DNA from: Prorocentrum cordatum
Taxonomy: Eukaryota; Sar; Dinophyceae; Prorocentrales; Prorocentraceae
Direction: 5' to 3'
Assembly (NCBI GenBank): GCA_963575745.1
Contig: CAUYUJ010000348.1
Coordinates: 112,710 to 176,709 of the forward strand
DNA: 64,000 nucleotides
Both the position numbers and the translations under genes were made by a program. Under the pieces are notes generated by a model, which saw only the letters and a program-made list of their open reading frames with translations, searched no databases and had not been told where the DNA came from. How positions within the stretch are numbered: position 1 is the stretch's first letter; every line of letters begins with the position of its first letter. Below, one piece after another: positions 9,515-19,869 of this stretch.

Positions 9515-10678
9515 ATGGCCGCCGCGGGTGGAGGCGCGCGCCTGGCCTGTACGCACTGTGGCTGCCGCAAGAACGAGACGTGGTGGAGCTGGTGCGGCCA
9601 CTGCAAGAGGCCACTGGTTTGGGGCCACCCTGGCTGCGCTGGCGCTGGCGGCGCTGGGGGCAGCTCTCGCAGGGCCTCCAGCCGCGGCCGCGCGGCCCGC
9701 GCGCCGCCCTGGCGCTTCGCGGCGGTCGCCCCCGACGGCGCCGACGCCGCCCAGCAGCCTGCGCCCAGAGGCCGCCCCTCCCCAGGCGCGGGGGCAGCAG
9801 GGGCCGCCGCAGGTGGTGCTCACGGCGCGGGAGGGCGCCCACACAGCAGCAGCCTGGGCGCCCGCATCTCTGGCGAGGCGCAGGTCCTGGAAGCCGACGT
9901 GGACCCCGATGAGGCCAAGTACAAGCGAGAGCTGGACGAGCACAGGGCCAAGCGCTTGGCCAAGCCGCTGTCCGTCGCCGAGGCTGGCGCAACGCGGGGC
10001 GCGGCTGCTGCAGCCCTGGACGCAGCCCTCGCCGTGGCCGACGGGCTCCAGCAGCGCGTCGCCCAGGCCACGGAGACCGTCGCCGAGTGCACTGCGGCCC
10101 TCGACGGCGCCACCGCGGCATACGCCAGCGCGGTGCAGGCCCTGGCCACCACGGCGACGCCCGCCCGCGAGGTCGCGGCCCCCGCCCTCAGCATCTCGGC
10201 GGTCTGGAGGAAAGGCGGCTTGGGCGCTGATCGACGAAGGCCCGTTCGGCCTGGAGGCCCTCGAGGATTGCGGCGCCGCGAGGAGCTCCAGGACAAGTTC
10301 GCCACCATGGCCAAGGAAGCGTCCTGCCAGGTCCAATCGGAGGCGCAGGCGCTGGACAGGGCACGCCGCGAGCAGCGGGGGCGCCTCAAGTCCAAGAGGA
10401 ATCGCACGGCGGAGAGCGCGCCCCCGCCCGCCAAGGACGCTGAGGAGGAACAGCCCGGGGCCGCCTCTGGCGGCGCGGGCGCTGCCGAGCCTGCAGGCAC
10501 CGCTTCCGTTGTTGCCCCGAAGGCCGCGGGCGCCGCCGCCGCTCCCGGCGCGCGCGACGGTGCAGGGGCCCTTGGCACTGTTGCTGCCGCGGTCGACGGC
10601 GCTAGGGCCAGACAGGAACTCGCGGCATTGGGTGACCCTCCGTGCGATCGTAGCCAATGGAACTTGGGAGCAGGCTAG
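9515..10678 (+). CDS. LINE ORF1-like protein: zinc finger plus coiled coil
   Basis: A 387-residue open frame from ATG. Residues about 11-30 fit a RanBP2-type finger (C-x2-C-x4-N-x6-C-x2-C, read as CTHCGCRKNETWWSWCGHC). A Gly/Ala/Arg-rich linker follows. Residues about 130-215 form an Ala-rich helix with Leu/Val spacing (EAKYKRELDEHRAKRLAK, then DGLQQRVAQATETVAECTAA). Later parts include a basic RARREQRGRLKSKRN stretch and a low-complexity Ala/Gly tail. This combination is typical of the first part of dinoflagellate LINEs and probably binds the element RNA. It is disconnected from EN and RT by a deletion. Confidence 0.6.
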   Translation: MAAAGGGARLACTHCGCRKNETWWSWCGHCKRPLVWGHPGCAGAGGAGGSSRRASSRGRAARAPPWRFAAVAPDGADAAQQPAPRGRPSPGAGAAGAAAGGAHGAGGRPHSSSLGARISGEAQVLEADVDPDEAKYKRELDEHRAKRLAKPLSVAEAGATRGAAAAALDAALAVADGLQQRVAQATETVAECTAALDGATAAYASAVQALATTATPAREVAAPALSISAVWRKGGLGADRRRPVRPGGPRGLRRREELQDKFATMAKEASCQVQSEAQALDRARREQRGRLKSKRNRTAESAPPPAKDAEEEQPGAASGGAGAAEPAGTASVVAPKAAGAAAAPGARDGAGALGTVAAAVDGARARQELAALGDPPCDRSQWNLGAG

Positions 10679-10889
10679 GAAACACCGCCATGTCATTGCG
10701 AGTGCCCATGGACCTTTTCGGCCTGGGTCCCGGGCCAGTGTTCGGCGACCCGGGCTCGTGCGAGGTTACGACCTCCCCCCTTCTCTTCGGGCTGAAAAGG
10801 AGGCTCACTCGGCCTGGACCCTCTGGAGGCACGCCCTGGTCCCTGATCCTCGGCTCTCTGTGCCTGGTTCCGCGCCCTCCCTCCTCGTC

Positions 10890-11430
10890 AAATGGCGCAA
10901 GCGTCCTGTGCAAGGTAACATCGAAGGCGAGGCCTTCGGTGACGGCTCGTGCACGTCTCCTGTGCAAGGCGACCCCCGACTCGCTAGAGCGGGCTGCATG
11001 GTCGGTGGTCCAGGTTGATGCCACTTGCTCCCTGGTCGCATCCTTGTGCGGCCTGCTTCCAGGCCCGCGCCAGGCGTCGGACCTCGCGGAGGCCGTCGCC
11101 CTCCTCATGTACTTGATGCATGCGGCGCTGGGACCTTTCCGCTTCCACTCGGACTGTGCGTGGGTCGTATCGAGCTTTGCGCGTGGGCGTGCCGAGACGA
11201 CGGGCGCACAGTGCGAGGTCGCGAACCTCTGGTCACGGATTTGAGATCGGGTGGACGACCTTGGTGGTGGGGTGGAGGTGCTGAAAATTAAAGGCCATGC
11301 TCGCCTCAGCCAGGACGGCGACGTCGAGCGAGGCATGGTCAAGCGCTGGGGCAATCCCTTTGCTGACCGTGGCGTTCGGGAGGGCGCTTCCCTCCAACCC
11401 GTCGACGAGGCGGCGACGGAGCGCGTGAAG
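10890..11430 (+). pseudogene. RNase H domain of LINE-3, broken
   Basis: RNase H landmarks are in order: FGDGSC (first Asp) near 10930, AEAVALL (Glu) near 11085, FHSDCAWVV (third acidic residue) near 11145, then LKIKGHA (His) and GNPFAD (last Asp) near 11290-11370. The first motif is in a different frame from the rest, so a frameshift lies near 10980. A TGA at 11242-11244 interrupts the second frame where family members usually have Trp, consistent with TGG to TGA. The domain would remove RNA after reverse transcription, but this copy cannot make it. Confidence 0.65.
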
Positions 11431-11439
11431 CGCACCCTC

Positions 11440-11970
11440 CGCCTCGTGACTCTCGTAACTGAGTTCCTGGCTCGGGTCATGCTGACAACGGGCCCGAGCC
11501 AGCAGGATGCACCGCAGCACGGCCTCGTGCGGCGTGCGCAGCAGCGAGGTCGCACCCCCGAGCTGACGGCAGACACGGCGCCGCCCGACGGCTCCCACGA
11601 GCCCGTGCCGTGCGCCAGGGGCTTCCGATGCGCTCGTTGCTACCGCGTCGTGAGGGCGCGCGACGCCTTCTCCCCCGCGGTGTGTGCCCCAGGAGGAGGC
11701 CATGGCGTACGGAGCGTGGGTTCCTTCCTTCTCTGCGCATGTTGCGAGGCGCACTCGAGCGCGAACGCCCAGCTCCTCGCGCAGCTTTGCTTCGGGGCTT
11801 TCCCCCCGCAGACCGCGGCCCCGCTTGGGGCGCCTGTGGGCTGGGCAGCACCCGCGCACTGGTCTGCCGCTGCTGCCCTCGGCCAGCAGCCAGGTTCGGC
11901 CACAGCCGTTCGCGGACTTCGTCCGCGACGCCCTGGTCGGAGACCTGGTCGTCGTGGGAGAAGACGCTGA
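11440..11970 (+). pseudogene. LINE-3 3' coding tail with Cys pairs
   Basis: The frame that carries the RNase H end stays open to 11970. It contains FRCARCYRVV and, about 30 residues on, LLCACCEAH, two Cys pairs that could form a terminal zinc-binding module like the one in the LINE-1 3' ORF. It then becomes Pro/Arg/Gly-rich. The tail probably belongs to the element, and (TCC)n begins about 130 bp later. Confidence 0.4.
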
Positions 11971-12102
11971 CGGCGTGCAGGCCCCTGGCTGCGCCTGCTG
12001 ACACTCCCGCGTCGGGAGGTGCTCGGGCAATCTTCCCCTTGTCGGGCGCGCGCCCGAGTCGCCTAATCGTGCCTGCACGCTAGTCGCCGAGCCTGTGAAA
12101 AC

Positions 12103-12186
12103 TCCTCCTCCTCCTCCTCCTCCTCCTCCTCCTCCTCCTCCTCCTCCTCCTCCTCCTCCTCCTCCTCCTCCTCCTCCTCCTCTCCT
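12103..12186. repeat. (TCC)n microsatellite
   Basis: About 27 TCC units, forming the right border of LINE-3. Confidence 0.97.
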
Positions 12187-12297
12187 CCTACCGGGAAACG
12201 AGATGAATGAACTCGGAAGCCCACGGGTCTTAACTTCTGGATTCGCTGACATTCCCGTTACGCGATGTGGATGACTGTTATGTTCCTCCTTCAAGGC

Positions 12298-12398
12298 CTG
12301 CAGGGAGGCCTCCAGCTGCTCCACCCTGCCGACCGCGGCGGCCAGCAGCCGCGGGCCCTCGCCCAGCATCCCGCGCACCCGCGACAGCTCCACCTCCG
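12298..12398 (-). CDS. Candidate coiled-coil exon
   Basis: On the minus strand CTGCATGCAG precedes the exon and CTGCAG|GCCTTG (GC-type donor) ends it, giving 101 nt. The frame encodes EVELSRVRGMLGEGPRLLAA then AVGRVEQLEASLQ, a clear Leu/Val heptad pattern. An alternative end 9-12 nt further on is possible because the frame continues ALKEEHN. It is probably part of the same minus-strand coiled-coil gene. Confidence 0.55.
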
Positions 12399-12497
12399 CT
12401 GCATGCAGGAATGACACGGGGTACACCCTTGACTAGAGTTAAAGCGAGTCGGTGTTACGTTAAGAAACTGGTCTCCGCTCCAATGTGTTTCCTTAAA

Positions 12498-12595
12498 CAA
12501 CTGTCCAGGTCCAGATGAACGTAAGTTCTACGATGAAGAAAGTTCCAAGAAAACGCCCAGGGCCCAGCCCAGATGCTGGATTTGCTTACGCGAAT
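12498..12595. repeat. R13 repeat
   Basis: TGTCCAGGTCCAGATGAACG, AGTTCTACGA and GCCCAGGGCCCAGCCCAGAT match 23480-23580 (TCCAGGTCCAGGTGTACGAA ... GCCCAGGGTCCAGTCCAGAT). Confidence 0.65.
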
Positions 12596-12643
12596 TCTAG
12601 GGCCCATGAAGGTGGACGCTTAAGATGCCTTCTGGGTGTACAG

Positions 12644-12809
12644 TCAAAACTGATAGCAAGGAAACGCGATAAGAATGCCAGCCCCTTGTCAGCCTCTGTG
12701 GACACTTTTCGAGCGGAATGCGGCCATCGAACGTGGTTCAGGATGGACCGAGAATACAGGGATGCAAGGATACCCCTGGAAGGCGATCCATCCTTACCAT
12801 CGGTTTCGA
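12644..12809. repeat. R2 introner-like element
   Basis: The left end reads TCAAAACTGATAGCAAGGA and the right end CATCCTTACCATCGGTTTCG, an imperfect terminal inverted repeat of about 20 bp. Its consensus contains GTAAGGATG, a good 5' splice site on either strand. Inside are GATAAGAATGCC, TTTTCGAGCGG and CAGGATGGACCGAGAATACA. The 57866-58042 copy has the same order. Confidence 0.75.
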
Positions 12810-12811
12810 AA

Positions 12812-12890
12812 GTAAGAGTGACCTTTGGTGCGCGGGTGTTTGGGGGCCGCGGGGAACCAGGCACAGGCGCGCGGGATGCTACTACAGCCA
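12812..12890 (+). repeat. R1 introner-like element, right-truncated
   Basis: It starts GTAAGAGTGACCTTTGGTGC with a GGGGGCCGCGGGGAACCAGG block, exactly as in R1 copies. The second half is replaced by an R2 element starting at 12900. It directly abuts another R2 element on its left, so three introner-like units lie head to tail. Confidence 0.75.
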
Positions 12891-12899
12891 ACCCGTACA

Positions 12900-13043
12900 G
12901 CAAGGATGCGCAGTAAGAACGCAAGGGCCTCGGAGGGCTATGCTAGCCTTTTTTTTCGAACGAGGCTGGCCAGGGAAAGTCGCTAAGAATGGTCCGAGAG
13001 GGCAAGGATGCAAGGGTAACCTTGGAACGTCGTTCATCCTTCC
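12900..13043. repeat. R2 introner-like element
   Basis: GCAAGGATGCGCAGTAAGAA lies on the left and GGATGCAAGGGTAACC with CGTTCATCCTTCC on the right. The order is the same as in the 12644 and 57866 copies. Confidence 0.7.
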
Positions 13044-13046
13044 CCC

Positions 13047-13290
13047 GGGCGAGGTCGTCGGTCGTCGGTCGTGGGTCGTCGGTCGGTCGGTCGGTTGGTC
13101 GGTCGGTCGGTCGGTCGGCCGCCGTCGTCGTCGTCGCCGTCGCCGTCGTCGTCGCCAGCCTCGGTGTTCGTCGTCGTCGTCTTCGTCGGTGTTCGTCGCC
13201 GTCGTCGTCGTCGTCGTCGTTGTCGTCGCCGTCGTCGGTCGTCGTGGGTCGTCGTGGGTCGTCGTCGCCATTGTCGTCGTCGTCGTCCTC
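13047..13290. repeat. (GTC)n and (GGTC)n tracts
   Basis: GGTCGTCGGTCGTGGG and GGTCGGTCGG repeats grade into GTCGTCGTC and GCCGTC triplets. Confidence 0.93.
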
Positions 13291-13324
13291 CTATCGCATC
13301 GCGCTGGGCCCGCACCATTCGGGG

Positions 13325-13560
13325 ACCTGCTGACCGGGTTCAATCCAAACCCAGGTCAGTCAGGCCTTGCAGAGTCCCGCAAAATCCTGCAAAATCCTGC
13401 ACCCAAACCCGGGTCAATGCGAAGGATCCTGCAGGATCCTGCAGGATCCTGCACCCAAACCCGGGTCAATGCGACCCTGGCCCTGCAGGATCCTGCAAGG
13501 TCGGGGCGCTCTGGCTGACCCCCGTTTGCACTGACCCCCGTCTCGAGGCTCCCGAACCAT
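13325..13560. repeat. R6 repeat (CCTGCAGGATCCTGC family)
   Basis: Several CCTGCAGGATCCTGCAGG palindromes are interleaved with CACCCAAACCCGGGTCAATG. It ends TGACCCCCGTTTGCACTGAC and CCCCGTCTCGAGGCTCCCG. It is close in order to 28425-28600 and 59740-59905. Confidence 0.8.
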
Positions 13561-13615
13561 GAGCAAAAAGGCCACTCCGGCGGAGGGACCCCGCTTTGCG
13601 TGGTAGGTCGGCCGC

Positions 13616-13693
13616 CTCGCGCTGCCGGAACTCCCCGTCCCGGGCGCGCAGGGCCCGCTCCGCGCTCTGCTGCCGCTCCAGCCGCACGAGCAC
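13616..13693 (-). CDS. Candidate coiled-coil exon (26 codons)
   Basis: On the minus strand the exon starts after GGCCAG and ends GAG before GCGGCC (GC-type donor). It is 78 nt, exactly 26 codons in phase 0. It reads VLVRLERQQSAERALRARDG followed by EFRQRE, a classic Glu/Arg/Leu coiled-coil segment. The first residues echo KVLVRLELEEQQ in the candidate exon at 22.4 kb, so the two could be homologous repeats of one protein. Confidence 0.6.
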
Positions 13694-14529
13694 CTGGCCA
13701 CGAGCGGCGAGAGCTCATCCGCAATGTCGTTCGGATGGCGACCACTATATCGGGGATGGACAGAACCCCCGTTATCAAAACGTGGTCTTTCGAAAACGAC
13801 CTCGGGCCCAAACCTGGCGGGCGCGAGCCTGGAATATGACGGCCGCGGCGCCATCTCGAGAACCGAGAACGGACAATTCGCTTATCGACGTGTCAGGGAG
13901 GGTTTTCTGTCCACCCCCGAACACAAGACTGCGGGGTGAAAGAACAATAAAACAAAACAGTTGCCGAATCTTCGGCTTCCGCTTCGCTTCGGCTCCGTCT
14001 GGCCCTTCGTCTGTCCGGGCGCGCGCCCGACGAGGGCGGGAGGGAACGATGAAAAACAAATCCGGGCTGGGGGCTCGTTCTGCTAATCATCATCCGGGGG
14101 GGCCGCCGCGTGAACACGACCTCCAGCAGTCTCTTCATCATCATCCTGCAATATCCACGCCCCCGCGGTCTGGACTCGGGGGCGCGATCCCGCGGATACG
14201 CAATCGCATGGATACGTTCTGCGCGGGGCGTCCGCGAAAAAGAATGCCCCGTGTCGCGCTCGTCTGCCGCTCCTAGCGGGCCACAACATGGTCAGAATGA
14301 GGGGGCCGAGCGGTCAGTCATTGTCGCCCAGTCCGTGAATGAAGTGTCATTCCGCTGCGCTGAGTCTTGTTGTTGCGTTGCTGCTGTGCTGTTGAATGTC
14401 AACTACTCAGTAGGTATTGTTGTTGGACCCCCTAGAAGCGCTTTGGCGCTCTCGCCCCGGCGCTGGCTGCATCCCCTTTGAAAGTAAAGGTCATGCTCCA
14501 GCGTTTCGGGGTAGAGCCCAAGCCGCCCC

Positions 14530-14757
14530 CCCACCAAAACAACAACAACAACAACAACAACAACACCAACAACAACACCAACAACAACAACAACAACAAC
14601 AACAGCAACAACAACAACAACTACTACATCAACAACTACAACAACAACAACAACTACAACAGCAACTACAACAACAACTACAACAACAACACTAACAACA
14701 GCAACAGCAACAGCAATAGCAACAGCAACAGCAACAACAACAGCAACGCTCCCGTGC
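14530..14757. repeat. (CAA)n imperfect triplet repeats
   Basis: CAA units with interspersed CAC, CTA and CAG. Asn- or Gln-rich frames are compositional. Confidence 0.93.
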
Positions 14758-14839
14758 GGCACTTCCTCACAATTTACTCCGAGACGCCCTGGCCAGAGAG
14801 GGCACGACTTTCAGGAAGGGCGCTCGACTCCCTCGTAGT

Positions 14840-14945
14840 GTAGCACCACAAGAGGGTTCTTTAGAGCAGTATTGCCGCTTCTTGCGGATGCGAGAACGGC
14901 CGTTTCGACTGAGACTCCCTCGCAATTTAGCACTACAAACCCACA
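14840..14945. repeat. R14 repeat (GATGCGAGAACGGCC)
   Basis: TAGCACCACAAGAGGGTTCT, GCAGTATTGCCGC, TTGCGGATGCGAGAACGGCC and TGAGACTCCCTCGCAATTTA match two tandem copies at 19870-20060. Confidence 0.65.
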
Positions 14946-15159
14946 CCCTAACCAGCAAATCCCGAACCTAACCTGACCCAGCCCCTGTCGACACTGCGCC
15001 AAAACGAACCTGACCCATGAAAGCTAACGTGACCAACGGCTCGGCGACACCAGTGTTCACGCGTGCGCGCGCCAGAGTGGAGCGACACAGCAGCACGCAA
15101 TGCAAAAGTGCCAAGTGTAGCGCTGATCCCTCTTCGGTTCCAATGAAGAGTCTGGCCGG

Positions 15160-15680
15160 CGCTGTGGCGAGAGCAACCTTCGCAATGGTGGATGTGGCCG
15201 GCGCGTGTCTGGCGCTGAACCGAGAGCAACTTTCGCAACCGTGGATGTGGCCCGCGCTGAAGCGAGAGCATCTTTCGCAATCGTGGGTGTGGCCGGCGCT
15301 GAAACGAGGGCAACCTTCGCAATCATGGATGCGGCTGGCGCTGAGGCGAAGGCAGCGCTCGCAATCACGGAGGCTGGCGCGGAAGCGAGGGCAACGCTCA
15401 CAATCATGGATGCGGCTGTCGCTGAAGCGAAAGCACCTTCTGCAATAGTGGATGCGGCTGGCGCTGTGGCGAATGACGTTCGCAATCATGGATGTGGCCG
15501 GCGCTGCAGCGAAAACACCGTTCGCAATCATTGATGTGGCTGGCGCTGGGAAAATCGCAGTCGACGATGTGGCCGGCGCCGGGTCGACACCAACATTCGC
15601 AATCATGGATGCGGCCGGGATTGAAGCCGAAACGACAATCGTAATAGTGCATGTGGCCAACGGTGGGGCCAGAGCCTCCG
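15160..15680. repeat. Degenerate minisatellite, about 36 bp unit
   Basis: About a dozen units of the type GCAATCATGGATGCGGCTGG followed by CGCTGAAGCGAAAGC. The 3n period keeps frames open on both strands, but no gene feature supports translation. Confidence 0.85.
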
Positions 15681-15739
15681 TCGCTATCGTGGACGAAATG
15701 CCCCACTGCACGCGCACACCGGCTCTAGCGAAAAAACAG

Positions 15740-16480
15740 CACCACTGAAACGAGCACTATGAGGAGCAGCAGCACCATGCGCAGCAGCAGCAGCAGCACC
15801 ACCACCACCACCACCACCAACGCATCTAGAAGCTGTGGCGCAAGCAACATAAGCGGCACCACCAGTGCCCATATGACCAGCACGACGACAAATAGCACCA
15901 CCACGCGCGCCAACACAAGCGACACTAGCAGCACAAGTACGACAACCTCGGCGGGGACTAGCAGCGCTACTTTTTCGGTCGCGGCCACGAGCGAAGAGCG
16001 CACGCGGCGAACAGGGTGTCCGGGCCGACGGGCCCAGCAGCACTACGCGCAGCAAGAGTAGCACCAACACAGTCAGCAGCAGAAGCACAAGCGAAATAAG
16101 CGACACCAGCAATACCTCCTCGACCAGCACGACGGCAAACAGCACCAGCACGCGTACCAACACCAGCGACATTAGCAGCACAATTATGGCGACCACGACG
16201 GGAAGCAGCAGCACCACGCGACGCAGCAGAATCGTTAGCAACAACACCACTGTGACAATAACGGCATCAACCAGCAGCACCAAGCGCAGCAGCACCAGCG
16301 CCACCAGCAGCATCACTATGACAAGTACGACGCGGAGCAGCAGCACCTCGCGAAGCAGCACCAACGCCACCAGCAACGCCATTATAACCGGCACGACGGG
16401 AAGCAGCAACACCATGCGCAGCAACACAAAACCTACTAGCAGTTCCACAAGAACGACAGGCGATTCGAACTGGACTGCGC
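15740..16480. repeat. 66-bp ACC/AGC-rich minisatellite, array 1
   Basis: The unit is close to AGCAGCACCACGCGCAGCAG then CACCAGCGCCACCAGCAGCA then a CACTRTGACAAGYACGACGG part. Because 66 bp is 22 codons, Ser/Thr-rich plus-strand and Val/Leu-rich minus-strand frames stay open for hundreds of bases. Confidence 0.85.
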
Positions 16481-16589
16481 GAGAGCCCTCACATCCCAGC
16501 TGGCCAGAGACGCAAACATCCCAATGTGTCGCATTATTCACACGCCAAGAAAGGACTTGAGCTGTGTACACCGTAGTGAGAGGATCTGA

Positions 16590-17040
16590 TGCGGCAGCGA
16601 TATTCGAAGTCAGGACGAAACGTTCAGATACTTTGTAAATTCGGCTAGCTGTGAAAAAGGCTGATGCCGGGAATCTACCGTCTGCTGGATTACGACTGGC
16701 CGCCTCTACATCGGAAGATTGTCCACGCTGTTTGTTCCACCATGTCCACTGTCACATAAGCATTAGGTATCGGTGCTGTTGCATACGAACAATCTTACAT
16801 TGGAAGGTGTGTGCTGAATCCGAATGTCCCGCTTTGGGAATGAGAAATACATTGCAGACGACTTAAACGAATCCAGGTTTTGCGAATGCTGAAAGAAGCC
16901 TTTTGGCTACGACCAACTGAGGCTCACCCTGTGTATTTTGTTTTGTTCCATTCCGCAAACCAATTCTCAACCAAGCCTTAGCGCGCAGGCGCCACCAGGT
17001 AATGCACTTGGACAGGAAGGGGGCGGGAGGGTGGCCAGCG
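16590..17040. other. Non-repetitive stretch with no recognised gene
   Basis: About 450 bp of lower-GC sequence between minisatellite arrays. No frame with protein-like character and no repeat family was seen. Confidence 0.5.
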
Positions 17041-17044
17041 GGGG

Positions 17045-17160
17045 GCTTGTTCCGGCAGTCCAGCACAACGCGTCACGTCCCAGTTCGCTCGATTGCGCGC
17101 TGGACACCAGGGTCGCCCCAGGGCAGAGCCCACAGCGTGCCCCACACGCGCTAACTGCTC
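17045..17160. repeat. Duplicated spacer block, copy 1
   Basis: GCGTCACGTCCCAGTTCGCTCGATTGCGCGCTGGACACC is repeated with changes at 18335-18440 (CGTCACGGCCCAGATCGTTC ...). The 66-bp arrays and their spacers were therefore duplicated together. Confidence 0.65.
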
Positions 17161-17249
17161 ACCCCTCGCACCAGAGCTCCCGCGGCCTGGCGGAGATGCG
17201 CCCGACGACCCGCACCGCGTCGGTCGTGAAGCAACAGCCGCACGAGCAA

Positions 17250-18830
17250 AACGAGCACTTCAATTGTGATCAGCCCGACAGAAAGCAGCAGTACTTCAGG
17301 CAGCAGCACCACCAGCGCCATCAGCAGCCTAACTGCGAATACCAAGACAAAGACTAGTGACTAGCACCACTACGCGCAGCACCAGTGCCACCAACACTAC
17401 CACTGCGCCGAGGACTGCTGGAAGCAGAAGCACTACGCGCAGCAGCATCACCGCCGCCAGCAGCAATAGCGCGAGCAACGCAATCACCATCACCAGTACC
17501 TCTGTGACAGCAATCAGCAGGAACACGCGCAGCAACACCAGCGTCACCAGCAACACCACCGTAACAAGCACAACGGGAAGCAGCACGACACGCAGAAGCA
17601 CCAGCGCAACCAGCAATAACACGTTGGCCAGCACAGCGGGAACCAGTAGTACCACGCGCACCGGCTCTAGCGCAACAAGAAGAACCACTGTGACGAGCAC
17701 TACACCTTCATCGACGCCACCACTAGCAGTAGTTCGAGCAGTATAAGCGACATCTGTAATAGCTCTGCGGATTAGCACGGAAGCAGGCAACACAACCGCG
17801 CACACCAGTACTAGCGGCATTGACAGCACAAGCATGACGACCGCGACGGGGATTCAGGAACATCACGCGAAACAACATCAACGCCACCAGTAATACCATT
17901 GTAACGAGCACGATAGTAAGCAGCAAGCGCAGCAGTTCCAGCGCCACCAGCAACATCAGTGCGACGAGCACGACAAAAAGGAGCAGCGCCACGCAAAGCA
18001 ACACCAGCGACGCCAGCAACTGCAGTGTGACCTGCAAGACAGGGAGCAGCAGCGCTACGCGCATCAGCGCAAGCGCAACGAGCAGCAGCACTGCGACGAG
18101 CACGACAGGATCCAGCAGCGATGCGCACAAAAAGCACCCGCGCCACCAAAAACATCACTGTGACCGACACGACGGGAGCAGCAGCACCTCGCGAAGCAAC
18201 ACAAACGATACCAACAGTTCGCCAGAACGGTCGCGGCGGGCACCGGCAGAGCCAGGCTATTCGCGCTGAACTGCGCGAGCACTCCCATCCCCTCGCTGGC
18301 CGGATCGGCGGGGGAGGAGGCGCGCCCGTGCTCCAGCGTAAAGCGTCACGGCCCAGATCGTTCGATTCTGCGCTGGGCATCCGGGGCGCACCAGAGCAGA
18401 GATGCGCAATCCATCCGCGCGAAGCTTGGCTGTGAGCCGGTGCGAACCCCACCCCCCGAGCAACTACTGCTCGGCCCAAGCCCAGGGGCCGGTCGCTCCC
18501 AGCGGGAAGGGTTGCGCCAGCGGGGGCCTTTAGTAACAACGCTACCCAGGCCGCCGGCGTCGCCAGTGCCCGATGCGGCGGCTGCGGGCCGCCACGCGTC
18601 GGGCCTGCAGTAAAAGCAGCACGAGCGCAACAAGCAATTCCACTTTGACCAGCACGACAAGAAACATCAGCACCACTCGCAGCAGTACCAGCGCCACCAG
18701 CACCGCCTCTGTGAGTAGCTCGACAGAGACTTGCACCACGACGCGCAGCAGCACCAGCGCCACCAGCAGCAACTCGCAGCACCACCAGCAGAACCACCAG
18801 CAGAACCACGAGCGTCACCAGCAGCCAGCA
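17250..18830. repeat. 66-bp ACC/AGC-rich minisatellite, arrays 2-4
   Basis: The same degenerate 66-bp unit as array 1 recurs in three blocks, about 17250-17740, 17840-18200 and 18610-18830. They are separated by unique spacers, and the spacer at 18260-18600 holds the second copy of the 17045 block. Repeats such as CACCAGCGCCACCAGCAACA recur throughout. Confidence 0.8.
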
Positions 18831-18929
18831 CTAGCGCCACTGGTAGCACCTCACTTTGGTGCCAAACTGGCCGCGGATGGGGCCGCGATCCGGAAGCTTG
18901 CGCAGCCCACAGGCTTGTGAGGCTGCGTC

Positions 18930-19735
18930 TTCCCCTGTGGCGAGAACGGTGCTCGCAATCAAGATGTGGCGGGCGCCCCAGCGATGGTGTAATCTATAAT
19001 CAAGGTGGGAGCGGCATTCCTAATCAAGGGTGCGGCCGGGGCCGAAGCAGCAGAGACGATATCATTCGCTGTCATGTTTTCGACCGGCTCTTGGCGAGAG
19101 CAGCAATCCGAATCGAGACCGCGATCCGCGCTGAGGCGAGACAACAATCGCAATCATGCACGCGGCTGGCGCCTAGGTGGAAGCGCAATTTTCAATCTGA
19201 GATGTGGCTGGCGCCAGGGCGAGGACAACACGCTCAATGAAGGATGTCGCCGGCGCCTAGGCAGCATCACCATTTTCAATCAGAGATGCGGCCGGCGCCG
19301 AGGCGAGAACGACATACTCAATGAAGGATGTCGCCGGCGCCTGGGCAACAGTAACATTGTCAATCACACACGTGGCCCACGCATAGGCGAGATCGACATG
19401 CTCGATGAAGGATGTAGCCAGCGCCTAGGCGACAGCAACACTCTCAATCAGAGATGTGCCTGACGCCAAGGCGAGAAAGACATGCTCAACGAAGGATGCC
19501 GCAAGCGCCTGGGCAACAGCACCATTTTCGATCAGAGATGCGGCCAGCGCCAAGGCGAGATCGACATGTTCAATGAAGGAAGTCGCTGGCACCTAAACAA
19601 CAGCACAACTTTCCATCTGAGATTTGAATGGCGCCAAGGCGAGAGCGGCATGCTCAATGAAGGATGTCGCTGGCGCCCAGGCGACAGCAACATGTTTGAT
19701 CAGAGATATGGCCCACGCACAGGCCGTAGCATGAC
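18930..19735. repeat. 90-bp minisatellite
   Basis: About eight units built from CGAGATCGACATGCTCAATG, AAGGATGTCGCCGGCGCCTA, GGCAACAGCA and TCAATCAGAGATGCGGCC. The period of about 30 codons keeps one plus-strand frame open over long stretches. The peptide unit (NEGCRRRLG ... NQRCGRRRGE) carries no known domain. Confidence 0.85.
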
Positions 19736-19869
19736 TCCGAGACAAGCGTGTCGCCAGAATGCAAGTGACACGCCCATTCCGCGCGGGCCAGGCTCGGTGT
19801 CACCGAGGTCCCGGTGACGTTGGGTGGGTAGTCCACGTTTGGGGGGGTGTACAGACGGGGCCCTTCAGA

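Larger units (their letters stand above)
9271..12105 (+). mobile_element. LINE-3, internally deleted retrotransposon remnant
   Basis: On the plus strand, in LINE order, it has a RanBP2-like zinc finger with a coiled-coil ORF (9515-10678), then RNase H (about 10900-11430), then a Cys-rich tail. Endonuclease and reverse transcriptase are missing, so the element has a large internal deletion. It lies between two (TCC)n tracts and inside a region whose other coding signal is on the minus strand. RNase H frames are broken. The exact ends cannot be set because both borders are microsatellite. Confidence 0.65.
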
